Positions 20,173 to 30,368 of a stretch of 64,000 nucleotides of DNA are shown piece after piece (within the stretch, counting starts at the first letter, position 1; each line of letters starts with the position of its first letter). The notes under the pieces were generated by a model that was not told the DNA's origin, searched no databases, and worked only from the letters and a program-made list of their open reading frames with translations. Source of the DNA: Pseudoalteromonas spongiae UST010723-006 (GTDB lineage Bacteria; Pseudomonadota; Gammaproteobacteria; Enterobacterales; Alteromonadaceae); NCBI RefSeq assembly GCF_000238255.3, contig NZ_CP011039.1, positions 607,001 through 671,000 on the forward strand. Reading direction: 5' to 3'. The position numbers and the translations under genes are program-made.

Positions 20173-20556
20173 TTAATGTAATACAACATCACTAGCTAGG
20201 CGAAATACTTCAATCGGGGCTTGGTATTCGGCACCAAACTCGTTACGCATTTGGTAGTAACCTTGCATTGTACCGATTGGTGTATCTAATACTGCACCTG
20301 ATGTGTAGGTGTAGCTCTCACCAGGTCCAATTGTTGGTGTCTCACCAACCACACCTTCACCTTCAACTTCGGTTTCTTTACCGTTAGCATCGGTAATCAA
20401 CCAGTAGCGGCTAAGCAATTTAGATGAACATAAACTATGGTTTTTGATTGTTACGGTATAGGCAAAAACGTATTTATCTTTTTCTGGCTCAGACTGACCA
20501 TCAACATAAAACGTTTCTACCGATACTTTAATTGGAGAATTACTGCTTGTTGTCAT
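20173..20556 (-). CDS. apaG: ApaG domain protein
   Basis: A 127-residue protein of the ApaG/DUF525 family, a beta-sandwich with a GxG pyrophosphate-binding-like motif ([17 protein letters not shown]). Its physiological role is unsettled, although it always accompanies apaH. The ATG at 20556 is preferred over an upstream TTG at 20571. The gene begins 17 bp inside the 3' end of rsmA. Confidence 0.92.
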   Translation of the reverse strand: MTTSSNSPIKVSVETFYVDGQSEPEKDKYVFAYTVTIKNHSLCSSKLLSRYWLITDANGKETEVEGEGVVGETPTIGPGESYTYTSGAVLDTPIGTMQGYYQMRNEFGAEYQAPIEVFRLASDVVLH

Positions 20557-21346
20557 AAATCCAGTTTGCAATCTTTACAAAAGTGTCTAGAGAAAGGTTT
20601 TCGGCGCGCAGCTTTAAATCTAACCCTAAGTTTTCAATTTCTTCAGGCGTTAATAAATTCGATAAACTATTACGAATTGTTTTACGTCTTTGGTTAAACG
20701 CTTCTAAGCACACCGTGTTAAGGATTTTAGTGCTCTTTGCCTTTAATTGATCTGGCGATTTCGGGATCAGGCGAATAACTGCTGAATCCACTTTAGGTGC
20801 AGGTTTAAAGCACTCTGGTGGCACATCAATAACAGGCATTGCATGACAATAATACTGTGTCATCACACTTAATCGGCCAAAGGCCTTGCTGTCAGGGCTC
20901 GCAACCATGCGTTTAACCACTTCTTTTTGCAGCATAAAGTGCATGTGCTCAATATTTTGATAAAACTCAAATAAATGAAACAGAAGCGGCGTTGAAACGT
21001 TATAAGGTAAATTACCAAATACTTTAAGTTTGCGCTCATCATTAATTAATGATGCAAAGTCAAACTGCATGGCATCACCCTGATGCACAGTCAGCTTGTC
21101 GGCAAGAAATGGGTGATGAATCAAGCGATGAGCAAGATCTTTATCGAGCTCAACTACCGTTAAATGGTCTGTTAGCTCTGCCACTGGCTCTGTAATTGCG
21201 CCAAGGCCTGGACCAATCTCAACGAGGTTATCGCCAGGTTTTGGATCGATTGCAGTTACGATCTTATCGATAATGCTTGTATCGTGTAGAAAGTTTTGAC
21301 CAAAACGTTTTCGGGCGCGGTGCCCTAAGTGTACTTTATCATTCAT
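20540..21346 (-). CDS. rsmA: 16S rRNA dimethyladenosine transferase RsmA/KsgA
   Basis: Dimethylates A1518 and A1519 of 16S rRNA late in 30S assembly. The 268-residue protein shows [10 protein letters not shown], the SAM-binding motif [12 protein letters not shown], and the catalytic [10 protein letters not shown] motif. The gene follows pdxA with no spacing (pdxA starts upstream and stops at 21347) and overlaps apaG. Confidence 0.96.
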   Translation of the reverse strand: MNDKVHLGHRARKRFGQNFLHDTSIIDKIVTAIDPKPGDNLVEIGPGLGAITEPVAELTDHLTVVELDKDLAHRLIHHPFLADKLTVHQGDAMQFDFASLINDERKLKVFGNLPYNVSTPLLFHLFEFYQNIEHMHFMLQKEVVKRMVASPDSKAFGRLSVMTQYYCHAMPVIDVPPECFKPAPKVDSAVIRLIPKSPDQLKAKSTKILNTVCLEAFNQRRKTIRNSLSNLLTPEEIENLGLDLKLRAENLSLDTFVKIANWIYDNKQ

Positions 21347-22333
21347 CTATTGTGCGCTTTTACTTGCCATTTCAATTGCTTTAGAAATTGCTAATTCAAA
21401 ACTACCCACGTCGGCCTCGCCAGTTGCGGCTAAATCGAGAGCGGTACCATGATCCACAGATGTGCGGATAAACGGTAAACCTAGGGTGATATTAACTGAA
21501 TTACCAAATCCTTTGTATTTTAACACAGGTAATCCCTGATCGTGATACATTGCAAGCACGGCATCGGCATCTTTTAGGTATTTGTCTTGAAATAACGTAT
21601 CCGCTGGCAGTGGGCCAACAAGGTTAATGCCTTCATTTCTAAGCTGATCTAGCGTTGGTGAAATGACTTCGATTTCTTCTCGGCCTAAGTGACCATTTTC
21701 GCCTGCGTGCGGGTTTAAACCACAGACATAAATTTTTGCTGATTCAATGCCAAATTTAGTGGTTAAATCATGATGCAAAATACGCGTCACTTTGCTTAAA
21801 CGGTCTTCGGTGATTGCTTTAGATACATACGCTAAAGGAATATGCGTTGTTACTAAAGCAACGCGTAAACCCTCGGTAGCGAGCATCATTACAACATCAG
21901 GCGTATTTGATTGCTGAGCAAAAAACTCAGTATGACCACTAAATGAAATACCCGCTTGGTTAATAATGCCTTTATGCACAGGGCCTGTGACCACAGCAGC
22001 AAATTCACCTTGCATATTGCCATCAGAGGCATATTTCAGCGTATCAAGTACGTATTGTCCGTTGGCGTCATTGAGTTCGCCAGCAATCACGTCTTCTGCT
22101 AAGGGAATATGCTTAACGGTTAGGTTACCTGCATTATGCGGTTGAGCCGCATTATTTGGCTGATATTCAATTAGTTGAATATCAATGCCAAGCAATTTTG
22201 CACGTTGCTTTAACAGATTTTTATCAGCAATTACGACAAGTTCTGCAGGCCAATCTTGTTGCGCCAGCTGTAAAATAAGGTCTGGCCCAATACCTGCCGG
22301 TTCGCCCGGTGTAACTGCAATACGTAATGTCAT
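21347..22333 (-). CDS. pdxA: 4-hydroxythreonine-4-phosphate dehydrogenase PdxA
   Basis: NAD-dependent oxidation in pyridoxal-phosphate synthesis. The 328-residue protein has the family start [16 protein letters not shown], the HTEFFA metal/substrate motif near residue 134, [13 protein letters not shown], and [12 protein letters not shown]. It lies between surA and rsmA as in E. coli, starting 2 bp after the surA stop codon. Confidence 0.96.
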   Translation of the reverse strand: MTLRIAVTPGEPAGIGPDLILQLAQQDWPAELVVIADKNLLKQRAKLLGIDIQLIEYQPNNAAQPHNAGNLTVKHIPLAEDVIAGELNDANGQYVLDTLKYASDGNMQGEFAAVVTGPVHKGIINQAGISFSGHTEFFAQQSNTPDVVMMLATEGLRVALVTTHIPLAYVSKAITEDRLSKVTRILHHDLTTKFGIESAKIYVCGLNPHAGENGHLGREEIEVISPTLDQLRNEGINLVGPLPADTLFQDKYLKDADAVLAMYHDQGLPVLKYKGFGNSVNITLGLPFIRTSVDHGTALDLAATGEADVGSFELAISKAIEMASKSAQ

Positions 22334-22335
22334 AA

Positions 22336-23622
22336 CTATTCTTCTACAACTTCAATATAAGCTTGTTCGCGTAATTCACGCTGGAACGTAAAGCTTTCTT
22401 CTTTAAAGCGACGATTAAAAATCATTTGGTGCGCGCGGTTTTGTTTAACAAGCTCAGTTTTGTCTGATACGCGACGGTCTAACAATTCCATAATATGCCA
22501 GCCATATTGGGTTCTGAATGGCTCACTGAGTTGGCCTTTTTCCAAACCTAATGCGGTTTCTTTAAATTCGCCTACCCAAGAGTTCGGGTCTGTCCAATCA
22601 TATTCACCACCGTTTAATGCTGAACCTGGATCTTCAGAATGCTCTTTAGCTAACTCTCCAAAGTCAGCATTACCTGCTTTTAAATCCTCAACAAAACCTG
22701 CGAGCATAGAACGCGCTTTTTCTTCCGATACAATAATTGATGGTTTAACAAGAATATGACGTACTTTTAGCTCCACTGCTTCAACAACTTCAACACCACG
22801 TACATCTTGTAGTTTGACGATGTGGAAACCAGCGCCTGAACGAAGTGGGCCGACAATATCGCCTTTCTTATGGCCTTTTACCGCCTCAGCGAATAATGTT
22901 GGCATTTCGTTAATGTTCATCCAACCTAATTGACCACCTTCAAGAGCTTTACCACCACCTGATGACGCAATTGCTATTTGCTTAAATTCGCGACCTTCGT
23001 TTAGTAATCGAATAACGGCTTCAGCACGCTCTTTTTGTGTTTTGATATCGTCTGCAGTGGCATTTTCAGGGATCTCAATCAGGATATGACCGATATCGTA
23101 TTCTTCGTTTGTCTGCCCTTGCTGCTCTAAAATGCGTAGTAAGTTTTGTACTTCTTGTAAGCTTACATAAACGCGGCGTTCAACACTTGCACGCATAGTG
23201 CGGCTAGCAACCATTTCGTTACGAATTTCTTCACGATAAGTTTGGAAGTTATCTCCGCTAGCTTCCAGCGAGCGGCGCATATCGTCAAGGGTTGCACCTT
23301 GTTCACGGGCCATTTGCGAGAGGGTTTGGTCTAACTGTGCATCAGAAATACGTAAACCAATACGTTCACCCATTTGCAGTAGCAGAGCTTGGTCAATAAG
23401 TTTGTCGATTGCTTGACGTCTTAGCGCCGTTTCTGAAGGTAACTCCTGACCAGAATCTTTTGCACGGTTTTTAACACGGTTTACCAGTGCGTCTACTTCA
23501 CTTTGTAAAATAACACCGTCGTTAACTTTTACGGCAACGCTATCAAGTTCAGTAAGGCTGTATGCGCTTTGGCAGAAAGCAAGTAGGGCAACGCCCGCTG
23601 TCATTAATCGTTTTAACTTCAT
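22336..23622 (-). CDS. surA: Periplasmic chaperone SurA
   Basis: A 428-residue outer-membrane-protein chaperone and peptidyl-prolyl isomerase. A signal peptide (about 1-22) is followed by the N-terminal chaperone domain (about 25-170), two parvulin domains (about 172-275 and 283-385; [12 protein letters not shown] and [14 protein letters not shown] mark them), and the C-terminal helix. Its location next to lptD, one of its main clients, is conserved. Confidence 0.95.
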   Translation of the reverse strand: MKLKRLMTAGVALLAFCQSAYSLTELDSVAVKVNDGVILQSEVDALVNRVKNRAKDSGQELPSETALRRQAIDKLIDQALLLQMGERIGLRISDAQLDQTLSQMAREQGATLDDMRRSLEASGDNFQTYREEIRNEMVASRTMRASVERRVYVSLQEVQNLLRILEQQGQTNEEYDIGHILIEIPENATADDIKTQKERAEAVIRLLNEGREFKQIAIASSGGGKALEGGQLGWMNINEMPTLFAEAVKGHKKGDIVGPLRSGAGFHIVKLQDVRGVEVVEAVELKVRHILVKPSIIVSEEKARSMLAGFVEDLKAGNADFGELAKEHSEDPGSALNGGEYDWTDPNSWVGEFKETALGLEKGQLSEPFRTQYGWHIMELLDRRVSDKTELVKQNRAHQMIFNRRFKEESFTFQRELREQAYIEVVEE

Positions 23623-23642
23623 TGATTTTTTCTACTTACATA

Positions 23643-25865
23643 TTAATTTGTTAGAAAGTAAGGTCTGCGATAACTAAAGATGCTTTGGTTGAGTAGTTTT
23701 TGCGCATCTAGACCCATTATAAATTTAATTTGAATACTCGAGTCAAATTTAGCTGATTCATTAGCAAACTGACCAACTGGTTTGTTTAAGTCAGTTTCTA
23801 TTTGTCTGCTACCAGATAATTGAATCGCCCAACAACATGATTGGTATTGTACACCAGTTAAAAACTCCACGCTGCGATCTGATTCTAGGTCGCGCTGGTA
23901 GCTTGAAACAAGTTGCCATTGCTCGCCAATTGGGTAGCTAGCAAAAATACCAACTTGCTCAATTGTATTTCCTGAGACATTGTTTGCGTACCTATGGTTC
24001 AATTGAATTAACTCATTATTATCCCCTTTATAATCGAGGGTGAGGTGTGAGTTAACAAGGTCGCTGCCGTCAGTATCGTATTGCATACCTGCAGACAGGT
24101 ACCAATTCTTGTGCCAATGTAACATAGCTTCACTGGCAAATAACGAGTTATAACTCGCATTGTCGTCAATCTCAGACGGTTTAGCGTCATCCGAAACGTA
24201 AAAGATTTGACCAATACTAAAGTTAAATACTTCGTTATTTTGTTGATTAAATATACGTGTTGTTGCGCCTAAGGTAAATTGATTTGCCGTAGCAATACGG
24301 TCTACGCCCGAGAAGCGTTGCTCGCGAAACAATCCGTGGAAATCATCTTGTAGCTTTACTGTATCGTATAAGCCGATATTTGACTGATCTTTTTCTGGAA
24401 TAAACAAATACTGAGCTTTCGGTTCAAGTGTTTGTAGGCCGCTATCCACTAACCAATGAGTATCACGTTCAAAATTAATTTGTCCGTAGAGGCGCAGTTT
24501 TGGCAAGGTGCGGTTTACGTTTTCCTCTAATTGAGTGCCAAGTAAATCACCTTGTTGATGGTAATTCGTTTGCAGCAAACTAACCTCAGATAAAAAGCTC
24601 CATGCGTAGTCGCTAATGCCGTAGCTTAACTTAGGCTCTAAGTGAACACGGGTGGCTTTTTCGACCAGAGCTTCTTCGTTTTGAAAATGGGCAAATTCAC
24701 CGTTTAAAGTAAAGTCGACACCATAAAAATCAAACGCATTAACTTGGCTAAAGCTAATTTGTGGCAGTGCGCGATAAGACTCTAAATGATCACCAAGCAC
24801 CTCAAAGCCTTGTAACTTCATATCGGTATGCCAGTAATCACCTAAATGAGTTAATTGAATAAGGTGATTAAGCTGAGTATCGGTACGATTAGCATAGCTC
24901 GACCCCATATCGTTAATATAGTTATCATCACTGATATTCGTGATGTCAATTTGGCCGCGCCAGTTATCGTCAATTTTGCTGTATTGGCTTAGGTGTAGTA
25001 AATAACGACTGCCCAACTCTGGTTCAGAATCATCGCTATTAAGGTACTCAATTGCAGCCATACCTTGGTGCTCTTCAGTTAAATAGCGAAATTCAGTTTG
25101 CAGTTGAAAACCCTGATTTGACATGTAACGCGGGGTAATCGTCGCATCCATGTCTGGCGCAATATTCCAATAAAACGGGGTTTCAATCTCTAAACCATAA
25201 CGATTAGAGCTGGTAAATGTTGGTTGAATAAAACCAGATTTACGTTTATCCGATATTGGAAAGGTAAAATACGGTAGGTAAAACACCGGTGTGTCATACA
25301 CTTTTAATACCGCACCGTAAGTTTCACCCCAGCCTTCTTCTTGTGATAGTTTAATTTTTTTTGCATCCAGCGCCCACACAGGGTTATCGCTTGGACAAGT
25401 TGTAAAGCTGGCATCTTGCAGGAGCAAAAGTGATTGATTTACTTCAAGCAGCTTGGCCTCGCCGCGACCTGCTTGTTGGGTAAATTGATATTTAGCGTCA
25501 CCGAGCGATAACTCAGATGAGGTTAAGTTAGCAAAAAAGTGTTTTGACGAAATATAGCTGTTGGGATCCTGATAAACAATTGGGCCAATAGCATTGAGCA
25601 TGCCATTTATTTTATCAAGTTCAGCGCTGGATGCGGTTAGACTCATCTGTGTCGAGTCCATCATCACGTTGCCGCTAAATAGCGCTTTATTTTTTCCTGC
25701 TAATTCTACCTGATCTGCGTTAATCGCAAGCTGACCAACAGCAAGCTGAGAGGTAGACTGCCAGCTTAAGTTAGGATCGGTTTCGCACAGAGAAAACATA
25801 TCTGAAGCACTGGCCAGAGGTGACATAAAAATCAGTGTCGCAAATATGCCAAAAGGGCGTTTCAT
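23643..25865 (-). CDS. lptD: LPS-assembly outer membrane protein LptD
   Basis: The beta-barrel that inserts lipopolysaccharide in the outer membrane with LptE. A signal peptide (1-20) is followed by the N-terminal jellyroll (about 40-165) and the barrel (about 190-740). The four cysteines needed for inter-domain disulfides are present: C27, C157 and the adjacent pair at 677-678. At 740 residues it is somewhat shorter than E. coli LptD. First gene of the lptD-apaH operon; 20 bp before surA. Confidence 0.94.
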   Translation of the reverse strand: MKRPFGIFATLIFMSPLASASDMFSLCETDPNLSWQSTSQLAVGQLAINADQVELAGKNKALFSGNVMMDSTQMSLTASSAELDKINGMLNAIGPIVYQDPNSYISSKHFFANLTSSELSLGDAKYQFTQQAGRGEAKLLEVNQSLLLLQDASFTTCPSDNPVWALDAKKIKLSQEEGWGETYGAVLKVYDTPVFYLPYFTFPISDKRKSGFIQPTFTSSNRYGLEIETPFYWNIAPDMDATITPRYMSNQGFQLQTEFRYLTEEHQGMAAIEYLNSDDSEPELGSRYLLHLSQYSKIDDNWRGQIDITNISDDNYINDMGSSYANRTDTQLNHLIQLTHLGDYWHTDMKLQGFEVLGDHLESYRALPQISFSQVNAFDFYGVDFTLNGEFAHFQNEEALVEKATRVHLEPKLSYGISDYAWSFLSEVSLLQTNYHQQGDLLGTQLEENVNRTLPKLRLYGQINFERDTHWLVDSGLQTLEPKAQYLFIPEKDQSNIGLYDTVKLQDDFHGLFREQRFSGVDRIATANQFTLGATTRIFNQQNNEVFNFSIGQIFYVSDDAKPSEIDDNASYNSLFASEAMLHWHKNWYLSAGMQYDTDGSDLVNSHLTLDYKGDNNELIQLNHRYANNVSGNTIEQVGIFASYPIGEQWQLVSSYQRDLESDRSVEFLTGVQYQSCCWAIQLSGSRQIETDLNKPVGQFANESAKFDSSIQIKFIMGLDAQKLLNQSIFSYRRPYFLTN

Positions 25866-26111
25866 TAATCAGATAACCTTGTGAAAAAGACCTTACTTAC
25901 GTTTTATACTATGCGCTGTTTTTGTCAGTAAGCGAATTTTGGAGCTTACACTTAATTTTATATGGTTAAACAGCGGCATTTTGTTGCACCAAAAACTTGC
26001 TGCCTTGAGCATAATTTAAAGCGTACACGTAACTAAGCCTATAATAATTTAATTTTAATGATTTCTCTCATTACTTGAACTGTTAATATACCATTGAAAA
26101 GAGAAAAATAC
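25866..26111. other. Divergent intergenic region lptD / amgK
   Basis: The 333 bp between lptD and amgK hold the divergent promoters. No gene or tRNA is visible. The part nearest amgK contains the nested inverted repeat listed separately. A specific promoter could not be assigned with confidence. Confidence 0.5.
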
Positions 26112-26168
26112 TTGTGCAATTAAGCGCCATTTATAGTCTGTTAGCAAATGGCACAGGACAATGCACAA
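26112..26168. promoter_or_regulatory. Nested inverted repeat upstream of amgK
   Basis: TTGTGCA at 26112-26118 pairs with TGCACAA at 26162-26168, and inside it GCCATTT at 26126-26132 pairs with AAATGGC at 26146-26152. Both arms are perfect 7-mers. The structure ends about 30 bp before the amgK start and could be an RNA hairpin in the leader or a protein-binding site. Confidence 0.45.
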
Positions 26169-26198
26169 TTTGTAATTAATTGTAGTTGGGGTTAAGCC

Positions 26199-27206
26199 TT
26201 GCATAACCAAATGTTTGATGCGTTTTTAACGCAAAACTTACCGAATTTAGAACAACAAAACGCATTCAAAGTTGAGCTCATTACAGGTGACGCGAGTTTT
26301 CGTAAGTACTTTCGTGTTTTTACTGATAACCACACTTATATCTTAATGGTTTCGCCACCAAATTTAGTCGATAACGAACCCTTTATCGAACTGAATCAGT
26401 TGTTTAGTCAGGGCTCTTTTAAAGTGCCACAAATTCTAGCAGTAGATAAAGAATTAGGTTTACTGCTTATTGAAGACTTAGGAAGCACTCACTTTGCTGA
26501 TTGTTTAGGGCAAGGTTGTGAGCAGAAATTGTACCATCAAGCGATTGATATGCTGCCTAACATTGCAAAGTTAGCAAAAACCAACGCAATGAAGCCGTAT
26601 GATGCAGCGTTTATCGATCTTGAACTAGAAATTTTTAATCACTGGTTAATTGAGCAGTTTTGTCAGATTACAATGGATACTGGCGCGCAAAAAACATGGC
26701 AACAAGTGAAGCAACAACTGATTAATGCGTTAGAAATGCAGCCTAAAGTGACAATGCACCGTGATTACCACAGTCGAAACTTAATGGTATGGCAACAACA
26801 GCTGGCAATTATCGATTATCAAGATGCAGTGCAAGGCCCGCTCACCTATGATTTAGTGTCACTTACCAAAGATTGCTATCACATTTTACCTAAGGCGTTT
26901 CGTCAAGAACTTGTACGCTACGGGTTTGCACAGTACGAAAAAGCGGGAATGACAGTCGGTTTATCGTTTGATGATTTTGAACTCTTATATACCTTAACCG
27001 GTATTCAGCGTCACTTAAAAGCAGCGGGTATTTTTTGTCGATTAAGTATTCGAGATAACAAACAAGGATACCTACCTCATGTGCTTGATACCATGCACTA
27101 TGTTGTTGAAGCATGTGACGAATTAGCACATTCATTTCCTGTCCTAGGTTACTTTTCACAATGGCTTAAAGTGAGTGTTTTACCAAGCTTAAAGGCAAAA
27201 TTATGA
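26199..27206 (+). CDS. amgK: AmgK-like N-acetylmuramate/N-acetylglucosamine kinase
   Basis: A 335-residue kinase of the aminoglycoside-phosphotransferase fold. GDASFRKYFRV, the Brenner motif HRDYHSRNLM and the metal-binding IIDYQDAVQGPLTYDL are visible. In Pseudomonas AmgK phosphorylates recycled MurNAc at the anomeric position and MurU then makes UDP-MurNAc; the adjacent overlapping murU supports the same role here. The start is TTG 26199 behind a GGGG run, or ATG 26211; the choice is not settled. The location beside lptD is shared with pseudomonads. Confidence 0.85.
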   Translation: MHNQMFDAFLTQNLPNLEQQNAFKVELITGDASFRKYFRVFTDNHTYILMVSPPNLVDNEPFIELNQLFSQGSFKVPQILAVDKELGLLLIEDLGSTHFADCLGQGCEQKLYHQAIDMLPNIAKLAKTNAMKPYDAAFIDLELEIFNHWLIEQFCQITMDTGAQKTWQQVKQQLINALEMQPKVTMHRDYHSRNLMVWQQQLAIIDYQDAVQGPLTYDLVSLTKDCYHILPKAFRQELVRYGFAQYEKAGMTVGLSFDDFELLYTLTGIQRHLKAAGIFCRLSIRDNKQGYLPHVLDTMHYVVEACDELAHSFPVLGYFSQWLKVSVLPSLKAKL

Positions 27207-27871
27207 GAGCAATGATCTTAGCGGCGGGGCGCGGAAAACGCATGATGCCATTAACGGCAGATACCGCAAAACCCATGCTAAAAGTGAATGGCAAACCGCT
27301 CATTGAGTACCATATCGAGCGCTTAAAAGCTGCGGGTATTAGCGAAATTGTGATTAATTTGGCTTGGTGTGGGGAAAGTATTCGCAACACATTAGGCGAT
27401 GGCAGCCAATTTGGCGTGAGTCTCATTTATAGTGACGAAGGCGGCGAAGGTTTAGAAACTGCCGGTGGTATTATTAATGCTCTCGATTTACTTAGCGAGA
27501 CATTTATTGTCATAAACGGTGATATTTTTACTGATTATGATGCAACAAGTTTGACGCAAATTGCGCTATTGCCGCAACAAGCGCATTTAGTGTTAGTTGA
27601 AAATCCAGCACATAATCCGAACGGTGATTTTTCGTTAGTGCAAGGGTTTGCATCAAGTGATAGCGGTGCCGAAATAAAACATACATTTGCGGGCATTGCG
27701 CTTTACCATAAGTCATTTTTTGCGAATACCAAGGCTGAATTTTTACCACTCGCGCCAATGCTGCGAGAAAAAATGGCCGAAAAATTAGTGACCGCCGAAC
27801 TGTACATTGGCAATTGGCAAGATGTTGGCACACCTGAGCGATTGGCCGAAATTAACCAACAGGAGTATTAA
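27203..27871 (+). CDS. murU: N-acetylmuramate-1-phosphate uridylyltransferase MurU
   Basis: A 222-residue nucleotidyltransferase that makes UDP-MurNAc from MurNAc-1-phosphate, bypassing fosfomycin-sensitive de novo synthesis. AMILAAGRGKRMMPLT and AKPMLKVNGKPLIEYHI give the nucleotide-binding site; VINGDIFTDYD carries the metal-binding aspartate. ATGA overlap with amgK shows translational coupling. A related sugar-phosphate nucleotidyltransferase is the alternative, but the kinase partner favours MurU. Confidence 0.86.
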   Translation: MRAMILAAGRGKRMMPLTADTAKPMLKVNGKPLIEYHIERLKAAGISEIVINLAWCGESIRNTLGDGSQFGVSLIYSDEGGEGLETAGGIINALDLLSETFIVINGDIFTDYDATSLTQIALLPQQAHLVLVENPAHNPNGDFSLVQGFASSDSGAEIKHTFAGIALYHKSFFANTKAEFLPLAPMLREKMAEKLVTAELYIGNWQDVGTPERLAEINQQEY

Positions 27872-27876
27872 ACTAA

Positions 27877-28716
27877 ATGTGGGGTAAGTTACTAGGTGCA
27901 GGGTTTGGCTTTTTATTTGGTAAATGGTTTGGCGCAATTTTAGGTCTTTATTTAGGCCACTTATTTGACCGCGGTTTAAAGCAAGATTTTAATAAAGCCG
28001 GAGGCTTCCAAGGCTTTTTCGACAATAGTAGCGTCTCTGAAAAACAAGCGTTATTTTCTTATACCTGCTTTGCCGTAATGGGTCATATTGCTAAATCGAA
28101 TGGCCGAGTTAACGAACAGCATATTAGTGCTGCGTCTCGTTTTATGGATGAAATGGGATTAACTGATGACGCGCGCCGCGATGCGCAAAACGCATTTCGC
28201 AGTGGCAAACAAGCTGACTTCCCGTTTAAGTCAGTACTTAAAGATTTTCGCGATCGCTTTTCAGGTCGTTATGACCTGATCCAATTGTTTCTTGAAATTC
28301 AAATTCAAATGGCATTTAGCGATGGCGAATTAAGCGATAAAGAACGTGATTTACTCAAACAGGTGAGTAAATACATTGGCATTAACACGACTCACTTTAA
28401 GTTTATTTTAAAGCGTTATATTGCAGAGTTTGAGTTTCATCGTTATCAACATACAAAGCAAAATCAGCAGCAATCTCATCGCTCGTCAACGAACAAAGCG
28501 CAAGATACGGCATTAACAAAAAGTGCAGCATTACAAGTGCTAGGGTTAGATAGTAATGCCGATGAAAAGGCGATTAAAAAGGCCTATCGTAAATTAATGG
28601 CTCAGCACCATCCAGACAAATTAGTGTCGCAGGGGTTACCACCTGAGATGATGCAGCTCGCCAAACAGAAAAGCCAAGATATTCAAGCAGCATATGAATA
28701 TTTAAAAGCGAAGTAG
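27877..28716 (+). CDS. djlA: Co-chaperone DjlA
   Basis: A 279-residue membrane-anchored J-domain protein. A glycine-rich membrane segment lies at about 5-30, a TerB-like helical domain at about 50-190, a glutamine/serine linker near 195-212, and a C-terminal J domain (about 215-279) with the HPD motif in AQHHPDKLV. It stimulates DnaK and is linked to envelope stress in E. coli. It lies 5 bp after murU and is probably in the same transcript; in E. coli djlA is next to lptD. Confidence 0.92.
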   Translation: MWGKLLGAGFGFLFGKWFGAILGLYLGHLFDRGLKQDFNKAGGFQGFFDNSSVSEKQALFSYTCFAVMGHIAKSNGRVNEQHISAASRFMDEMGLTDDARRDAQNAFRSGKQADFPFKSVLKDFRDRFSGRYDLIQLFLEIQIQMAFSDGELSDKERDLLKQVSKYIGINTTHFKFILKRYIAEFEFHRYQHTKQNQQQSHRSSTNKAQDTALTKSAALQVLGLDSNADEKAIKKAYRKLMAQHHPDKLVSQGLPPEMMQLAKQKSQDIQAAYEYLKAK

Positions 28717-28752
28717 CAGGTTAGGCTTAAAAGCTTAGCTACAGGGGGTTAG

Positions 28753-29607
28753 TTAAATACCTAACCAGGTTAAAAAACCATATATTTCTTTAGATAAACG
28801 CTGATGTTGCTGCTCACTGGATTGGTTGCCAAATAAAGCGCGTTGGCGATAGTTTAATTTATGGTTACGTCGTGCAAGTTTTTTGCGCTGTACCATTTGT
28901 TGGTTAAGCCAATGGTTTTGGCTTTGATAATAAATATCCAGTGTTGGCCACGGGGTCGTAGTGATGGTTTGGTTTAGTGACTTGTTTTTCTGCGCTTCGT
29001 TATAAAAGTTATTAAGCAAAATCAGTGCATCAATTTGTTCCGATGTTTGCTGATTTAGATAACTATTCAAAATTGCGCCGCTTTGTCCTTGCGTAATCAC
29101 AATAACAAAACCCGGGTGAGTTAGCGCTTGCTGATACATGGCTTTAAAACGACTGGTTAAACTAAGTGCGTAGGCGTCGAGGTCGGGCTTTTTAAATTGC
29201 GATAAACTTGGCGCAACGCTTACGTTATCATTATCGGGCAATTCATCATTATTTATACGTGGGCTACTACCTGCGCTAATACTGTAAGTAACCCAACCAT
29301 AATCATTTAGTGATTTACGTAAAAAGTCGATGCCACGGTCATTCGATTGGGTTAAGTGCCAATCAGCAATTAAGATCGCAACACCCTTTTCAAATTCTGC
29401 CGTGTGGTCTCGGTACAAGGCTGTTAACTCATTGTCGCCAGCCATTACTGTTACAACCTCTGAAGGTTCGAAGTAGTGCGACACGTCTTGATTGTTTTGC
29501 AGCTCTTTATTGATAGGTGCGAGCCATTCAACATCCTTAGCTTGCGTTAAGAACGCGCTAACAAGTAACAAACAAACTGTAAGGTAAAATTTAGGCTTCA
29601 CACGCAT
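28753..29607 (-). CDS. DUF3530 family secreted protein
   Basis: A protein of 284 residues with a typical signal peptide (MRVKPKFYLTVCLLLVSAFL, cleavage after TQA). The mature part resembles an alpha/beta-hydrolase-like fold (VAILIADWHLTQSNDRGIDFLR; a GQSGAIL nucleophile-elbow-like motif near residue 175), which fits the DUF3530 family. Whether it is an active hydrolase is not known. The frame extends to a GTG at 29640, but the ATG at 29607 gives a canonical signal peptide. Convergent with djlA and likely co-transcribed with rluA, 50 bp upstream. Confidence 0.72.
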   Translation of the reverse strand: MRVKPKFYLTVCLLLVSAFLTQAKDVEWLAPINKELQNNQDVSHYFEPSEVVTVMAGDNELTALYRDHTAEFEKGVAILIADWHLTQSNDRGIDFLRKSLNDYGWVTYSISAGSSPRINNDELPDNDNVSVAPSLSQFKKPDLDAYALSLTSRFKAMYQQALTHPGFVIVITQGQSGAILNSYLNQQTSEQIDALILLNNFYNEAQKNKSLNQTITTTPWPTLDIYYQSQNHWLNQQMVQRKKLARRNHKLNYRQRALFGNQSSEQQHQRLSKEIYGFLTWLGI

Positions 29608-29658
29608 GATTTGATTTTGACTTTTTAAGCTTATCGACACTCTAAGCTAATATTTTAG

Positions 29659-30312
29659 TTAAAAATCAGGATCACTATAAAAACTGAGTTGCTGTTTTGT
29701 AACAGGGTGAATGAAGCTTAAGTATTGCGCATGAAGTTGTAATCTTGTCGCCATAGCAAGTGCGTCGTCGTGCGCATAAAGACGATCGCCTAAAATCACA
29801 TGACCTAACGATAACATATGTACACGCAACTGATGTGAACGACCAGTGATTGGCGTTAAGGCAACACGCGTTGCATGTTCTTCATAGCTTAACACCTCAT
29901 AATGGGTAAGAGAGGGCTTTCCTCGTTCATGATCCACCATTTGTTTTGGTCGGTTTGGCCAATCGCAAATTAACGGAAGATCCACAGAACCTGTTTCTGG
30001 TTCGAGTTTGCCATAGACGCGAGCGATATAACGCTTTTTGGTTTCTCTGTCTTGAAATTGGCGGCTTATTTCACGGTGCGCCGCTTTATTGAGCGCAAGG
30101 CAAATAATGCCTGAGGTGGCCATATCAAGGCGATGCACTATGGTTGCCGATGGAAATACTAAATTAACGCGGTTAATCAGGCTGTCTTTGTGCTCAAGCG
30201 CTTTGCCCGGCACGGTCAATAAACCACTTGGTTTATTAAGAATGATTAGGTCATCATCACGATATAAAATGTTGATGTATGGCGAAGTAGGCGGGTTATA
30301 GTTTAACAGCAC
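29659..30312 (-). CDS. rluA: RNA pseudouridine synthase RluA
   Basis: Modifies U746 of 23S rRNA and U32 of some tRNAs in E. coli. The 217-residue protein has the RluA motif HRLDMATSG with catalytic D63, LNKPSGLLTVPGK and GRSHQLRVHM. There is no S4 domain, as in RluA and unlike RluC/RluD. The start is GTG 30312 with GGAA at good spacing. It lies downstream of rapA, its usual neighbour in gammaproteobacteria, but behind a terminator. Confidence 0.93.
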   Translation of the reverse strand: MLLNYNPPTSPYINILYRDDDLIILNKPSGLLTVPGKALEHKDSLINRVNLVFPSATIVHRLDMATSGIICLALNKAAHREISRQFQDRETKKRYIARVYGKLEPETGSVDLPLICDWPNRPKQMVDHERGKPSLTHYEVLSYEEHATRVALTPITGRSHQLRVHMLSLGHVILGDRLYAHDDALAMATRLQLHAQYLSFIHPVTKQQLSFYSDPDF

Positions 30313-30324
30313 AGTGATTCCAGC

Positions 30325-30350
30325 AAAAAAAGGGGCTTAATCTAAGCCCC
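30325..30350 (-). terminator. Terminator after rapA
   Basis: GGGGCTTA (30332-30339) and TAAGCCCC (30343-30350) form an 8-bp stem; on the minus strand seven T residues follow (30325-30331). Confidence 0.88.
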
Positions 30351-30368
30351 ATTTTAAAGCAATTATAG

